Made by a program: the position numbers and the translations under genes. Source: Citricoccus alkalitolerans (lineage in GTDB: Bacteria; Actinomycetota; Actinomycetes; Actinomycetales; Micrococcaceae). From it: a stretch of DNA of 64,000 bases. Within the stretch, counting starts at the first letter, position 1; each line of letters begins with the position of its first letter. Positions 8,411 to 17,874 of this stretch are shown here, piece after piece. The stretch spans positions 1,178,001 to 1,242,000 of the forward strand of contig NZ_BAAALH010000001.1 of the NCBI RefSeq assembly GCF_039528175.1, written 5' to 3'. Below the pieces are notes generated by a model, which saw only the letters and a program-made list of their open reading frames with translations, was not told the origin of the DNA and made no database searches.

Positions 8411-10477
8411 ATGAAACAGTTGCTGACTATGACGACCGACACCTCCTCCGCCACCGGCACCAACCCCCTCCTGGCGCCGTCCCCGCTGCCCTATGGGCTC
8501 CCCGACTTCGCTACCCTCGACGACGAGCACTTCCTCCCCGCCTTCCGTGCAGGCATGGCCGAGCATCGCGCCCAACTCGAGGCGATCACCGCGGATCCCG
8601 CCGAGCCGACGTTCGAGAACACCTTTCTCGCCTTCGAGCGTTCCGGGCAGCTGCTGCGCCGGGTACATCAGGTCTTCTCCAACCTGGTAGCCGCCGACGG
8701 CACCGAGGTCCGGCAGGAGATCGACGAGGAGATCAGCCCCGAGTTATCCGCCCACTGGGACGCCATCCACCTCGACGCGGCCCTCTACAGCCGGCTGGCG
8801 AGAGTGGATCTGGATAGCAACGGCGGGCTGGAGGCAGAGGACCGCCGGCTGGCCGAGGAGACCCTCAAGACCTTCCGGCTACTCGGCGCCGACCTCGACC
8901 GAGAGGCGAAGGTGCGTCTGGCGGCCATCAATGAGCGACTCGCCGTGCTGTCCTCCCAGTACGGGCGTCGCATGGTCGCGGAGAACACCGCCTCGGCCGT
9001 CTGGTTCGGTTCCGCCGAGGAGGTGGCCGGGCTCTCGGAGCAGGACCTCGCCTCAGCTGCCGCCGCGGCCCGAAACGCCGGGCACGACGCCGGCTACCTC
9101 CTGACGCTGTCCATGTTCACCTCCCAGCCCTGGTTGGAGACCCTCGAGAACCCGGAGTCGCGCCGCCGCGTCCACGAGTCCGCCTGGCAGCGCGGCACCA
9201 CCCCGGGTGAGAACTTCGCCCTCGACCTGGCCGTGGAGCAGGCCGGCCTGCGCGCCGAGAAGGCTGGCCTGCTGGGTTTCTCCAGCTGGGCCGACTATGC
9301 GCTGCAGGACCGGACCGCCCCGAGCCTGGACGCCGTCCGCGATCTGCTGGCCCGGATCATCCCGGCGGCCACCGCGAACGCCCGAAGGGAGAAGGCCGAG
9401 ATCGAGGCCGAGGCCGGCCACCCGGTTCAGGCCTGGGACTGGCCCTTCTACGCGGCCCGTATCGAGCGGGAGAGGTACCGGGTGGACACTTCCGCCCTGC
9501 GCTCCTACTTCGAGCTGGACCGGGTGCTCACCGAGGGCGTGTTCGCCGCCGCGACGGCCCTGTACGGCATCACCTTCCGCGAGCGCCCCGACCTGCAGGG
9601 GTATCAGGCGGATGTCCGTGTCTGGGAGGTGCGGGAGGCCGATGGCACCGGGCTCGGGTTGTTCGTCGGCGATTTCTTCACCCGCCCCACGAAGTCCGGC
9701 GGAGCCTGGATGAACTCGTTCCGGGAGGCGTCCACGTTCTTCGGCGAGCGCCCGGTGGTGAGCAACAACCTGAACATCCCGAGACCGGCGGCCGGCGAAC
9801 CGGCGTTGCTGACGGTGGACCAGGTGAACACCCTGTTCCACGAGTTCGGCCACGCCCTGCACGGCCTGCTGTCCTCCGGCCGGTACGCCACCCTGGCCGG
9901 AACCGCCGTTCCCCGCGACTTTGTGGAGTTCCCCTCGCAGGTCAACGAGATGTGGATGTACTGGCCGGAGATCGTCTCCGCCTACGCACGGCATGTGGGA
10001 ACCGGTGAGACGATCGACCCGGACGTGCTGGCGGCGATCGAGGCCTCCTCCCTGTGGGGCGAGGGCTTCCGCACCACGGAGTACCTCGGGGCGACCATGC
10101 TGGACCTCGCGTGGCACTCCCTGGCACCGGGCACCACGGTGGAGGATCCGCTGGCCTTCGAGGTTGATCAGCTGCGGGCGGCCGGTTTGGACCCGGATCT
10201 TGTGGCTCCCCGGTACCGCTCGAGCTACTTCAAGCACATCTTCGGCGGCGGGTACGCCGCCGGTTACTACTCCTACCTCTGGTCCGAGGTCCTGGACGCG
10301 GACACCGTGGAGTGGTTCCGTGCCCACGGCGGGCTGAGCCGGGAGAACGGTGAGCGATTCCGCTCTGAGTTGCTCGCCCGCGGCAACACGCGTGACCCGA
10401 TGGAGTCCTACCGCCGTTTCCGCGGCGGCGAGGCGGACCCGGAGCACCTGTTGCGGCGCCGGGGGCTGCTCAGCTGA
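8411..10477 (+). CDS. dcp: M3 family zinc metallopeptidase (peptidyl-dipeptidase Dcp-like)
   Basis: Cytoplasmic oligopeptidase of the thimet/Dcp type. The zinc motif HEFGH lies near residue 477, inside LFHEFGHALHGLLS, with the third ligand expected in the downstream EFPSQVNEMWMYWPEI. No signal peptide is visible. ATG 8411 gives 688 aa; ATG 8429 gives 682 aa, almost exactly the length of E. coli Dcp (681). Neither start has a convincing ribosome binding site. The in-frame extension upstream to 8243 runs through the probable yebC promoter region and is unlikely to be translated. It diverges from yebC and converges on the hydrolase gene with 22 bp between stops. Confidence 0.9.
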   Translation: MKQLLTMTTDTSSATGTNPLLAPSPLPYGLPDFATLDDEHFLPAFRAGMAEHRAQLEAITADPAEPTFENTFLAFERSGQLLRRVHQVFSNLVAADGTEVRQEIDEEISPELSAHWDAIHLDAALYSRLARVDLDSNGGLEAEDRRLAEETLKTFRLLGADLDREAKVRLAAINERLAVLSSQYGRRMVAENTASAVWFGSAEEVAGLSEQDLASAAAAARNAGHDAGYLLTLSMFTSQPWLETLENPESRRRVHESAWQRGTTPGENFALDLAVEQAGLRAEKAGLLGFSSWADYALQDRTAPSLDAVRDLLARIIPAATANARREKAEIEAEAGHPVQAWDWPFYAARIERERYRVDTSALRSYFELDRVLTEGVFAAATALYGITFRERPDLQGYQADVRVWEVREADGTGLGLFVGDFFTRPTKSGGAWMNSFREASTFFGERPVVSNNLNIPRPAAGEPALLTVDQVNTLFHEFGHALHGLLSSGRYATLAGTAVPRDFVEFPSQVNEMWMYWPEIVSAYARHVGTGETIDPDVLAAIEASSLWGEGFRTTEYLGATMLDLAWHSLAPGTTVEDPLAFEVDQLRAAGLDPDLVAPRYRSSYFKHIFGGGYAAGYYSYLWSEVLDADTVEWFRAHGGLSRENGERFRSELLARGNTRDPMESYRRFRGGEADPEHLLRRRGLLS

Positions 10478-10499
10478 CCCTCTCATCTGAGGAGCCGGG

Positions 10500-11825
10500 C
10501 TAGGTGGTCAATTGGGCCAGTCCGGGACGCGGTGACGTCAGCACGGCGTGCAGCCACAGGCGGGCCGCGTGGTCCCACTTCTCGGGGTCCACGTTCCACT
10601 CACGGGTGTGGCGCGCCAGATGGAACCGGACGAAGGTGACCAGTTGCGGGACCTTGGCGGCGAGCTCCATGGACGGTCCCACCGGAACGAAGTCGTCGTC
10701 CTCCGAGTGGAGGATGAGGGTCGGCACCCGCAGGTGGTCCGCCCGGGACAGCCAGTCCATCGCCTTGAGATCCACGGGCGCGGCGAGTCCGGTGGCCCAC
10801 CGTCCGGCCTTGTTGCTCATGAGCCACTGCCCCAGCCGGCCCACCGCGTCCGGCAGCCGGTTCAGCCGGGCCTGGTGCGCCAGCACGTCGATCCAGTTGA
10901 TGACGGGCCCGTCCAGGACCATGGCGGCGACCATCGACGACAGCTCGGAGCGGTCCGCCATCTGCAGGCACACGGCCCCACCCATGGACCAGCCGAACAG
11001 GACCACCTCGCGGGCGCCCTGTTCGAGCGCATAGGCCACGGCCGCCTCGACGTCCTTCCACTCCGTGCTGCCCAGGCCGTAGCGACCGTCCCCGGCCGCC
11101 GGCGCCTCCCCGTCGTTGCGGTAGGAGATCAGCAGCGAGGTCATCCCCAGGGCCCGGGCCGTTCCGATGGCCCTGATGCCCTCAGCCCGCTTGGAGCCCC
11201 GGCCGTGGACCATGATGGCCCACACGCCCTCCCCGGCGAGCCGGGGTGCGAGGCGTGCGGCGTCATCGACTGCCGGGGACGGTTCCGGGCGGACGAGCCA
11301 GGCGGGGGCCGTGCCGTTCTCGACCGGGATCCTCACGTCCTCGGTCTCGTAGCCTCGGGTACGCGGCTCGGGGTAGACGAATCCGGTCCACCGGCCACGG
11401 ACGGCCCGGTGCAGGTCACCGCTGTAGACCTCCTCGACCTCCCGCTGGACCGTGCCGTCGCGTGGGTCGAACGAGGTCACCGCACCGATGCGCGCGGTCC
11501 CGGCGCCGCCGTCGAACACCAGGGAGTAGGTCCCGGGGACGGTGGTCTCCGCCGTCACGGGCAGGATGATCTCCAGGCCGGAGGCCCCCTGCACCACGGC
11601 CAGGACCTCGAGGTCCTCGGCCGGGGTCTTGACGGGGGTGACCACGGTACGGGCGAAGAGGCCCGCCAGCCCGGACACGGTCCCGGCCGCCACCGAGCCG
11701 GCCACGACTCCGCCCACGGCGGCAAGGGAGGACCACCGCATGACCGGTTCGGCCTGGCCGATGGACTTCTGGATCTTGGTGCGGCGGCTCGCCGAACGGG
11801 ATGAGCGGGAAGGGCGGGAAGTCAT
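10500..11825 (-). CDS. Membrane-anchored alpha/beta hydrolase
   Basis: Serine hydrolase of unknown substrate, 441 aa. A basic, Ser/Arg-rich N terminus is followed by a Gly/Ala/Val-rich hydrophobic segment (about residues 33-62), likely a membrane anchor. A poorly conserved region of about 130 residues comes next, then the alpha/beta hydrolase fold with the oxyanion-region sequence WAIMVHGRGSKR, nucleophile elbow GWSMGG (278-283), the acid in ILHSEDDDFVPV and a C-terminal His in RHTREWNVDPEKWDHAARLW. The ATG at 11825 is preferred, since upstream codons lack protein-like character. It may be an esterase or peptidase-like hydrolase; neighbours give no hint. Confidence 0.82.
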   Translation of the reverse strand: MTSRPSRSSRSASRRTKIQKSIGQAEPVMRWSSLAAVGGVVAGSVAAGTVSGLAGLFARTVVTPVKTPAEDLEVLAVVQGASGLEIILPVTAETTVPGTYSLVFDGGAGTARIGAVTSFDPRDGTVQREVEEVYSGDLHRAVRGRWTGFVYPEPRTRGYETEDVRIPVENGTAPAWLVRPEPSPAVDDAARLAPRLAGEGVWAIMVHGRGSKRAEGIRAIGTARALGMTSLLISYRNDGEAPAAGDGRYGLGSTEWKDVEAAVAYALEQGAREVVLFGWSMGGAVCLQMADRSELSSMVAAMVLDGPVINWIDVLAHQARLNRLPDAVGRLGQWLMSNKAGRWATGLAAPVDLKAMDWLSRADHLRVPTLILHSEDDDFVPVGPSMELAAKVPQLVTFVRFHLARHTREWNVDPEKWDHAARLWLHAVLTSPRPGLAQLTT

Positions 11826-12033
11826 GCCCCATTCTGTCCATGTCCGGCTCACCTTTGCCAGCCGGGTACCCGGATGGCTGCAGAGGGACCGCCACGAGGA
11901 CCGCCGCGGTGTTGCCGTGACTGCGTGCGGACGGTGCGGCGCGTGCCGGCCGATGCCCGGCGACTGACCTGAGACCGCCCTGAGACCGTCCTGAGACTCC
12001 CGGGGCGGAAACAATGGGGCAGTTCGTGGTGTT

Positions 12034-12525
12034 ATGGCTGTCATGAGCGATACCCCCCTTTCCTCCTCCCCCGCCGACCAGCCAGACCGGGCCCCGAATG
12101 CCCCGGGCACCCCGGATCCCGCCGCCCGGAACCGTTCGGACGCCGAATGGCGCGAGCGGCTCAGTCCCGAGGAATTCCAGGTCCTCCGCCAGGCCGGCAC
12201 CGAACGGCCCTTCACGGGCGAGTACTGGGATGCCACGACAGAGGGCATCTACGCGTGCCGGGCCTGCGGGACCGAGTTGTTCCGCTCGGAGGCGAAGTTC
12301 GACGCCAACTGCGGTTGGCCCTCCTTCTTCGCACCCCTGGCCGAGGACCGCGTCGAGTACATCCGGGATACCGCCCTGGGCATGGAACGCATCGAGGTCC
12401 GCTGTGCCAACTGCGGCTCCCACATGGGACACGTCTTCCAGGGCGAGGGCTTCGACACGCCCACGGACCTGCGCTACTGCATGAATTCCGTCTCCCTGAC
12501 GCTCCAGCCGAAGACCGACGCGTGA
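12034..12525 (+). CDS. msrB: Peptide-methionine (R)-S-oxide reductase MsrB
   Basis: Repairs methionine-R-sulfoxide in oxidised proteins. It is 163 aa with an N-terminal Pro/Ala-rich extension of about 35 residues. Two structural zinc pairs are visible (CRACG and CANCG), together with the CGWPSFF substrate-site motif and the catalytic Cys in RYCMNSVS. ATG 12034 or ATG 12043 could start it. The stop overlaps the GTG start of the downstream aldolase by 4 bp, so the two are translationally coupled. Confidence 0.95.
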   Translation: MAVMSDTPLSSSPADQPDRAPNAPGTPDPAARNRSDAEWRERLSPEEFQVLRQAGTERPFTGEYWDATTEGIYACRACGTELFRSEAKFDANCGWPSFFAPLAEDRVEYIRDTALGMERIEVRCANCGSHMGHVFQGEGFDTPTDLRYCMNSVSLTLQPKTDA

Positions 12526-13595
12526 GGGGCTTCGCCTCGGACAACTACGCGGGAGTCCACCCTGAGGTCCTGGCGGCCCTCGGTCAGGCCAACGTGGACC
12601 ATGAGCCGGCATACGGTGACGATTCCTGGACCGCGCGCCTCCAGGGCCTGGTCCGCTCCGAGTTCGGCGAGCAGGCAGAGGCCTTCCCGGTCTTCAACGG
12701 CACGGGCGCCAACGTCCTGGCGCTGCAGGCCCTGCTCCCACCGTGGGGAGCCGTGATCTGCGCCGAATCCGCCCACATCCACCAGGATGAGGGCGGCGCC
12801 CCCGAGCGCATCGCCCACACCAAGCTCTACACGGTCCCCACGGAGGACGGGAAGCTGACCCCGGAGCTGATCGACCTCCAGGCCCACGGGGTCGGCTTCG
12901 TGCACCGGGCCCAGCCGGCCGTCGTCGAGATCGCCCAGGTCACCGAATTGGGCACGGTCTACACGGCGGAGGAGGTCCGTACCGTCACGGACCATGCCCA
13001 CTCCCGGGGGATGTCCGTCTACATGGACGGGGCGCGGCTGGCGAACGCCGCTGCCGCCCTGGGGTCCTCCCTGCGCTCCTTCACCGTGGACGCCGGCGTG
13101 GACGTGGTGTCCTTCGGCGGTACCAAGAACGGTGCCCTGGGCGCCGAGATGGTGGTGGTCCTGAATCCCGACGCCGTCCTGTCCGGCCCCGGGGGCCGGC
13201 GCCACGAGGGTGCGGCCCAGGCAGTGGGCTACCTGCGCAAGGCCTCCATGCAGCTCGCCTCGAAGATGCGCTTCGTCTCCGCCCAGCTGGTCGCCCTGCT
13301 CACCGACGAGCTGTGGCTGCGCTCAGCCCGGCATGCGAACACCATGGCAGCCCGGCTCGCCGCCGGGGCCGGTGCACTGGACGGCGTCACCCTCACCCAG
13401 ACGCCCCAGGCGAACCAGGTCCTGGCGGTCCTGGATCCCACGGTCGCGGCTGACGTGCGGACCGACTACCCCTTCTACGACTGGGACGTCCCCCGGAATG
13501 AGGTGCGTTGGATGACGTCCTGGGACACCACCGAGCAGGACGTCGACGGCTTCGTGTCCGCCCTGTCCGCAGCCCTCGCCGGGGCGCGCGTGTAG
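12522..13595 (+). CDS. ltaE: Low-specificity L-threonine aldolase family protein
   Basis: PLP-dependent beta-eliminating lyase that splits L-threonine or L-allo-threonine into glycine and acetaldehyde. It is 357 aa. Visible family features are the N-terminal FASDNYAGVHP, the AYGDD segment, YMDGARLANAA, and the PLP-binding Lys in FGGTKNG (K202). GTG 12522 overlaps the msrB stop (GTGA). An in-frame extension upstream inside msrB is a shadow of that gene. It ends just before a hairpin at 13609-13638. Confidence 0.92.
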   Translation: MRGFASDNYAGVHPEVLAALGQANVDHEPAYGDDSWTARLQGLVRSEFGEQAEAFPVFNGTGANVLALQALLPPWGAVICAESAHIHQDEGGAPERIAHTKLYTVPTEDGKLTPELIDLQAHGVGFVHRAQPAVVEIAQVTELGTVYTAEEVRTVTDHAHSRGMSVYMDGARLANAAAALGSSLRSFTVDAGVDVVSFGGTKNGALGAEMVVVLNPDAVLSGPGGRRHEGAAQAVGYLRKASMQLASKMRFVSAQLVALLTDELWLRSARHANTMAARLAAGAGALDGVTLTQTPQANQVLAVLDPTVAADVRTDYPFYDWDVPRNEVRWMTSWDTTEQDVDGFVSALSAALAGARV

Positions 13596-13608
13596 CCGGC
13601 CACGGCGC

Positions 13609-13638
13609 GCCGCCCCAGGATCCAGCGGGGGCGGCTTT
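13609..13638 (+). terminator. Intrinsic terminator after ltaE
   Basis: GCCGCCCC (13609-13616) pairs perfectly with GGGGCGGC (13628-13635) around an 11-nt loop and is followed by TTT. It is 14 bp past the ltaE stop. Its 3' edge abuts the -10-like box of the next gene. Confidence 0.6.
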
Positions 13639-13643
13639 AACCT
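13638..13643 (+). promoter_or_regulatory. -10 box for a leaderless DUF3000 transcript
   Basis: TAACCT ends 7 nt before the GTG at 13651. This is the spacing at which transcription would begin on or next to the start codon. No ribosome binding site precedes that GTG. Confidence 0.45.
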
Positions 13644-13650
13644 TGGTTGC

Positions 13651-14253
13651 GTGACTGCCCTTGGCCACCGCTCCGCAGAGACGCGACGCCTTCCCGGAGA
13701 GTTCCGTGAGGCGTTGTCAGGGTTGCGCCGTGCTCAGCACCGGCAGGAGATCACCCTGGACGAGATCCCCGCTCCGGGGCGTCTCGCCCCGTTTGCCGTG
13801 GCCCTGGCGGCCGAGGTCCACGATCCGACGGTGGAGGGCCGGCCCGAGCTGGCCACCGGCAGGTTCGTCCTGTTGCACGATCCCGCCGGGTCCCCGGTGT
13901 GGAAGGGCACGTTCCGGGTGGTGACCTATATCCGGGCGTCGCTGGAGTCCGATCTCGGCAATGATCCCATGGTCGGCGCCGTGGCCTGGACCTGGTTGGT
14001 GGAGGCCCTCGAGACCCACCGGGCCCGCTACACGGAGGCCGGCGGGACCGCCACCCGGGTGCTGTCCGAGAGCTTCGGCGGCCTGGCCACCCGTCCGGAC
14101 ACCATCGACATCGAATTGCGGGCCTCCTGGACACCCGAGGGCCCGGACAGCACCGATCATCTGGAGGCCTGGGCGGACATGGTCTGTGCCTTCGCCGGGC
14201 TGCCGCCGGTCCCGGACGGTGTCACACCCTTGCCGCGTATCAGGAGGAACTGA
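13651..14253 (+). CDS. DUF3000 family protein
   Basis: Actinobacteria-specific protein of unknown function, 200 aa. No signal peptide or membrane segment is seen. Conserved-looking stretches include HRQEITLDEIPAPGRLAP near residues 31-48 and a central region with WKGTFRVVTY and WTWLVEALETH. It precedes the RNase D-like gene, a pairing I recall from mycobacteria and other actinobacteria, and its 3' end overlaps the probable rnd translation-initiation region. The GTG start lacks a Shine-Dalgarno sequence but follows a TANNNT box by 7 nt, so the mRNA is probably leaderless. Confidence 0.85.
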   Translation: MTALGHRSAETRRLPGEFREALSGLRRAQHRQEITLDEIPAPGRLAPFAVALAAEVHDPTVEGRPELATGRFVLLHDPAGSPVWKGTFRVVTYIRASLESDLGNDPMVGAVAWTWLVEALETHRARYTEAGGTATRVLSESFGGLATRPDTIDIELRASWTPEGPDSTDHLEAWADMVCAFAGLPPVPDGVTPLPRIRRN

Positions 14254-15523
14254 CATCACTGCGGACACCAGCGCCACCCCGGAAGAGGACCTGACGGAGG
14301 CCACCGCCTCCGAACCGCCCCGGCTCCTCACCGAGCCGGCCGGCGGCATTCCCTTCGTCACGGACTCCCGCCAGGAGCTGGAGCGGTGTGCTCGGCTCCT
14401 GAAGGCCGGCACCGGCCCCGTGGCCGTGGACGCCGAACGGGCCTCAGGTTTCCGCTACGGCCAGCGGGCCTTCCTGATCCAGATCAAGCGCGAGGGTGCC
14501 GGGATCTGGCTCATCGACCCCGAGGCCTTCGAGGACCTGGAGATCATCCAGGACTCCCTGAGAGGAGTCGAGTGGATCCTGCATGCGGCCAGTCAGGACC
14601 TGCCCTGTCTCGCCGAGCTGGGGATGTGGCCGGACCGGTTGTTCGACACCGAGCTGGCCGGGCGTCTACTCGGACTGCCCCGCGTGGGGCTCGCCTCCGT
14701 CCTGGAACAGCTCCTCGGGGTGACCCTGGCGAAGGAGCACTCCGCCGCGGACTGGTCCAAGCGGCCGCTGCCGGAGGACTGGATGCGGTACGCCGCTCTG
14801 GACGTGGAGCTGCTGGTCGAGCTGCGGGCCGCGATGATCACGATGCTGACCGAGGCCGGCAAGCTGGACTGGGCGAACCAGGAGTTCGAGGCCATCCGCA
14901 AGGCACCGCTGCCCGGCCCACGCAAAGACCCCTGGCGACGCACCTCGGGCATGCACCGATTGCGCAAACCGGAACAGCTCGCCGTGGTGCGGGAGCTCTG
15001 GGAGACCCGGGAGGCCCTGGCCCAGAACCGGGATGTGGCGCCCGGACGCCTGATCCCGGACGCCGCGATCGTGGCCGCCGCCGCCAGCCAGCCGACCACC
15101 GTGCCCGCCCTGCTGAAGACGCAGGGTTTCCACGGCCGGGCCGCCGCCAAGGAGGGCCCCCGCTGGATCCGGGCCATCCAGGCAGGGCAGGCCGCCGCGC
15201 GGACCAAGGCCGGCCTGCCCCCGCTGCACCTGCCGAATGACGGCCCGCCCCCGCCGCGCGCCTGGCGGGACCGCAACCCGCTGGCCGACCGCCGACTGAA
15301 GACGGCGAAGGCCTGGGTCGGCAACAGGGCCGAGGAGCTGGAACTGCCCACGGAGAACCTCCTGACGCCGGACACCCTGCGCCGGCTGTGCTGGACTCCT
15401 CCGGAGACCATCGATCTGGACTCGGTCTCAGCCGCCCTGGCCGGACTCGGCGCCCGGCCGTGGCAGGTCACGGCCGTGGCACCGATCGTGACGGTGGCGC
15501 TGCTGGACCCCGACCCAACCTGA
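14219..15523 (+). CDS. rnd: HRDC domain-containing ribonuclease D-like 3'-5' exonuclease
   Basis: Predicted DEDD-family exoribonuclease acting on structured RNA ends. Visible features are Exo I VAVDAERASGF (Asp, Glu), Exo II HAASQDLPCL (Asp), Exo III YAALDVELL (Tyr, Asp), and an HRDC domain beginning MHRLRKPEQLAVVREL. The C-terminal 170 residues form a second HRDC-like or linker region. The start is uncertain. GTG 14219 (434 aa) is the only conventional in-frame codon nearby, but a strong AGGAGG at 14242-14247 sits 7 nt before an in-frame ATC at 14255, which would give 422 aa through a rare AUC start. Further in-frame sequence upstream lies inside the DUF3000 gene. Confidence 0.88.
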   Translation: MSHPCRVSGGTDITADTSATPEEDLTEATASEPPRLLTEPAGGIPFVTDSRQELERCARLLKAGTGPVAVDAERASGFRYGQRAFLIQIKREGAGIWLIDPEAFEDLEIIQDSLRGVEWILHAASQDLPCLAELGMWPDRLFDTELAGRLLGLPRVGLASVLEQLLGVTLAKEHSAADWSKRPLPEDWMRYAALDVELLVELRAAMITMLTEAGKLDWANQEFEAIRKAPLPGPRKDPWRRTSGMHRLRKPEQLAVVRELWETREALAQNRDVAPGRLIPDAAIVAAAASQPTTVPALLKTQGFHGRAAAKEGPRWIRAIQAGQAAARTKAGLPPLHLPNDGPPPPRAWRDRNPLADRRLKTAKAWVGNRAEELELPTENLLTPDTLRRLCWTPPETIDLDSVSAALAGLGARPWQVTAVAPIVTVALLDPDPT

Positions 15524-15599
15524 AACTCAGTCCCCTATTCGCTGGTCACGAGTTCCGATACGATGGCGTAGACGCCCGTCCCTCCCACTCAGGAGCAGC

Positions 15600-17789
15600 A
15601 TGTCCGAGCCAGTCGTCCCGACGTCCACCACCGACGCGAACGGAGACCGGTTCGCGCCGTACCGCGGCCTCGCCGCGAGATTCCCGGACGAGGTCCTCAC
15701 ACGGGCCACGGTGACGGACATCGATCTTTCCGACGGCGCCGGGACCCTGGCGCTGTTGGTCCTGGACAATGACGCCGGGCCCCGGCGTCCCACGACCCTG
15801 GGTCCGAATTCCCTGATCGGGATCGGCCAGGTGCTCGAGGCCCAGGCCGAACGGGCACACCGCGGCGAGATCACCGCCGTCGCCATCACCGGGAAGGCCG
15901 GCTTCCTGGTCGCCGGTGCGGACCTGGGGACCATCAACCGGCTCACCGACCCTCAGGACGGCGTCCTGCTGGGCCGGCTCGGGCACGAGGTCTACAACGG
16001 CCTGTCCGACTTCCCGGTACCCTCCTTCGCGTTCATCAACGGTGTGGCGCTCGGCGGCGGTCTGGAGATCGCCCTGGCGGCCAACTACCGCACCGTGTCC
16101 TCCGCCGCGAAGGGCCTGGGCCTGCCCGAGGCCTTCATCGGCCTGGTCCCCGGCTGGGGCGGCGTGTGGAAGACCCCGCGGCTCACCGGCCCGAAGGACG
16201 CCTTAACGGTGATGATCAAGAACCCGCTGGCGAACAACCGCAACATCGACGGCCGCACCGCCTACCGCATCGGCCTGGCGGACGCGGTCTTCGACCCCGC
16301 CGCCGATCCTGCCGATACGGCCGTGTTCATCGAGGCCTCGACGGCGTGGGCAGCTCGGATACTGACCGGGGACGCCGGCACCGTGGCCGCGTTGGAGCAG
16401 CACCGGGACCGCGACCACTCCGACCAGGCCTGGGACGAGGCCATCGCCGAGGGCCAGGCAATCGTGGCTGCCAAGACCGGCGGATACGTGCCGGCACCGG
16501 CGAAGGCCATGGAGCTCTTCGCCGCCGGCCGTCACTGGACCCGGGAGGAATCAGCCGCCGCCGAGGCCGCCGCCCTGGGTGAGCTGATGCTGACCCCCGA
16601 GTTCGCCCACACCGTCTACGCCTTCCTGGACGTGGTCCAGAAGCGCTCCAAGAAGCCGGCTGGCGCCCCCTCCCCGGAGCTGGCCCGTCCGGTTCAGAAG
16701 GTCGGCGTGGTGGGTGCCGGCCTCATGGCCGGCCAGCTGGCGCTGGTCTTCGCGCAGAGGCTGAACGTCCCCGTGGTCTTGACGGATGTGGACCAGGCCC
16801 GCGTGGACCGCGGCGTCGGCCACGTGCACGGTCAGGTGGAGACGCTGGTGGCCAAGGGCAAGCTGAGCGCCGAACAGGGCGGGCAGCTGAAGGCCCTCGT
16901 CACCGGATCCGTCTCCAAGGACGTCTACGCGGATGCCGACCTGGTGATCGAGGCCGTCTTCGAGGAGATGGGGGTCAAGAAGGCCGTGCTGGCCGAGGTC
17001 GAGGCCGTCGTCAGGCCCGGGTGCATCCTGGCCACCAACACCTCCTCCCTGTCCGTGACGGAGATGGCCTCCGGACTGGAACATCCCGAGCGGCTGGTCG
17101 GCTTCCACTTCTTCAACCCGGTGGCGGTGATGCCCCTGGTGGAGATCGTGCGCGGGCCGGCCACCACGGACGCGGTACTGGCCACCGCCTTCGCCACCGC
17201 CCGGGGTCTGGGCAAGACCGCCGTGCTGGTGCAAGATGCCGCCGCCTTCGTGGTCAACCGCATCCTGCTGCGGATGCTGGGCGAGGTCCAGCACTCCTTC
17301 GACCAGGGCACGGACGCCACCGTGGCGGACCACGCCCTGGATCCGATGGCGCTGCCGATGACGCCGTTCACGCTGCTGTCCATGGTGGGCATCCCCGTGG
17401 CCCAGCACGTCACCGAGTCTCTCAACACCGCCTTCGGGGACGAGCGGTTCCCGGTCTCGAAGAACCTGCAGTCACTGATCGACGCCGGCATCACGTCCCT
17501 GTGGGCGAAGGGCGAGGACGGCCAGGAGGCCATCCCCTCCGAGACCCTGGCGGTCCTGGAGTTCGGCGACTCCCCCGAGACGGACGAGGGGCTGCTGATC
17601 AGGGTGCAGGACGCCCTGGCCCAGGAGATCGGTCTCATGCTGGACGAGGGTGTCGTGGCGGATGCCGAGGACATCGACCTCTGCATGATCCTCGGGGCCG
17701 GCTGGCCGATGCATCTGGGCGGCATCACCCCGTACCTCGATCAGGTGGGCGCCTCCGAGCGGGTCAACGGCCGGCGGTTCCACGCCTGA
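15600..17789 (+). CDS. fadB: FadB-type 3-hydroxyacyl-CoA dehydrogenase/enoyl-CoA hydratase
   Basis: Bifunctional beta-oxidation enzyme of 729 aa. The N-terminal hydratase domain has NGVALGGGLEIALA (first catalytic Glu) and LPEAFIGLVPGWGG (second). The C-terminal dehydrogenase has an NAD-binding VGVVGAGLMAG (about 367-377), NTSSLSVTEMA and the catalytic His in VGFHFFNPVAVMPL. AGGAG is 6 nt before the ATG at 15600, and a TACGAT box at 15559-15564 could be its -10. A thiolase gene (fadA), which often accompanies fadB, is not adjacent; the next gene encodes a Rieske protein. The hydratase and dehydrogenase active sites look intact. Confidence 0.93.
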   Translation: MSEPVVPTSTTDANGDRFAPYRGLAARFPDEVLTRATVTDIDLSDGAGTLALLVLDNDAGPRRPTTLGPNSLIGIGQVLEAQAERAHRGEITAVAITGKAGFLVAGADLGTINRLTDPQDGVLLGRLGHEVYNGLSDFPVPSFAFINGVALGGGLEIALAANYRTVSSAAKGLGLPEAFIGLVPGWGGVWKTPRLTGPKDALTVMIKNPLANNRNIDGRTAYRIGLADAVFDPAADPADTAVFIEASTAWAARILTGDAGTVAALEQHRDRDHSDQAWDEAIAEGQAIVAAKTGGYVPAPAKAMELFAAGRHWTREESAAAEAAALGELMLTPEFAHTVYAFLDVVQKRSKKPAGAPSPELARPVQKVGVVGAGLMAGQLALVFAQRLNVPVVLTDVDQARVDRGVGHVHGQVETLVAKGKLSAEQGGQLKALVTGSVSKDVYADADLVIEAVFEEMGVKKAVLAEVEAVVRPGCILATNTSSLSVTEMASGLEHPERLVGFHFFNPVAVMPLVEIVRGPATTDAVLATAFATARGLGKTAVLVQDAAAFVVNRILLRMLGEVQHSFDQGTDATVADHALDPMALPMTPFTLLSMVGIPVAQHVTESLNTAFGDERFPVSKNLQSLIDAGITSLWAKGEDGQEAIPSETLAVLEFGDSPETDEGLLIRVQDALAQEIGLMLDEGVVADAEDIDLCMILGAGWPMHLGGITPYLDQVGASERVNGRRFHA

Positions 17790-17874
17790 CGGTCGCCACG
17801 CGGGGCATCACGAGGGCGGCCGACACCGCCACGGGCTGCTCGCCGTTCGGCCACGGACGGCGGATAATGGAGGG

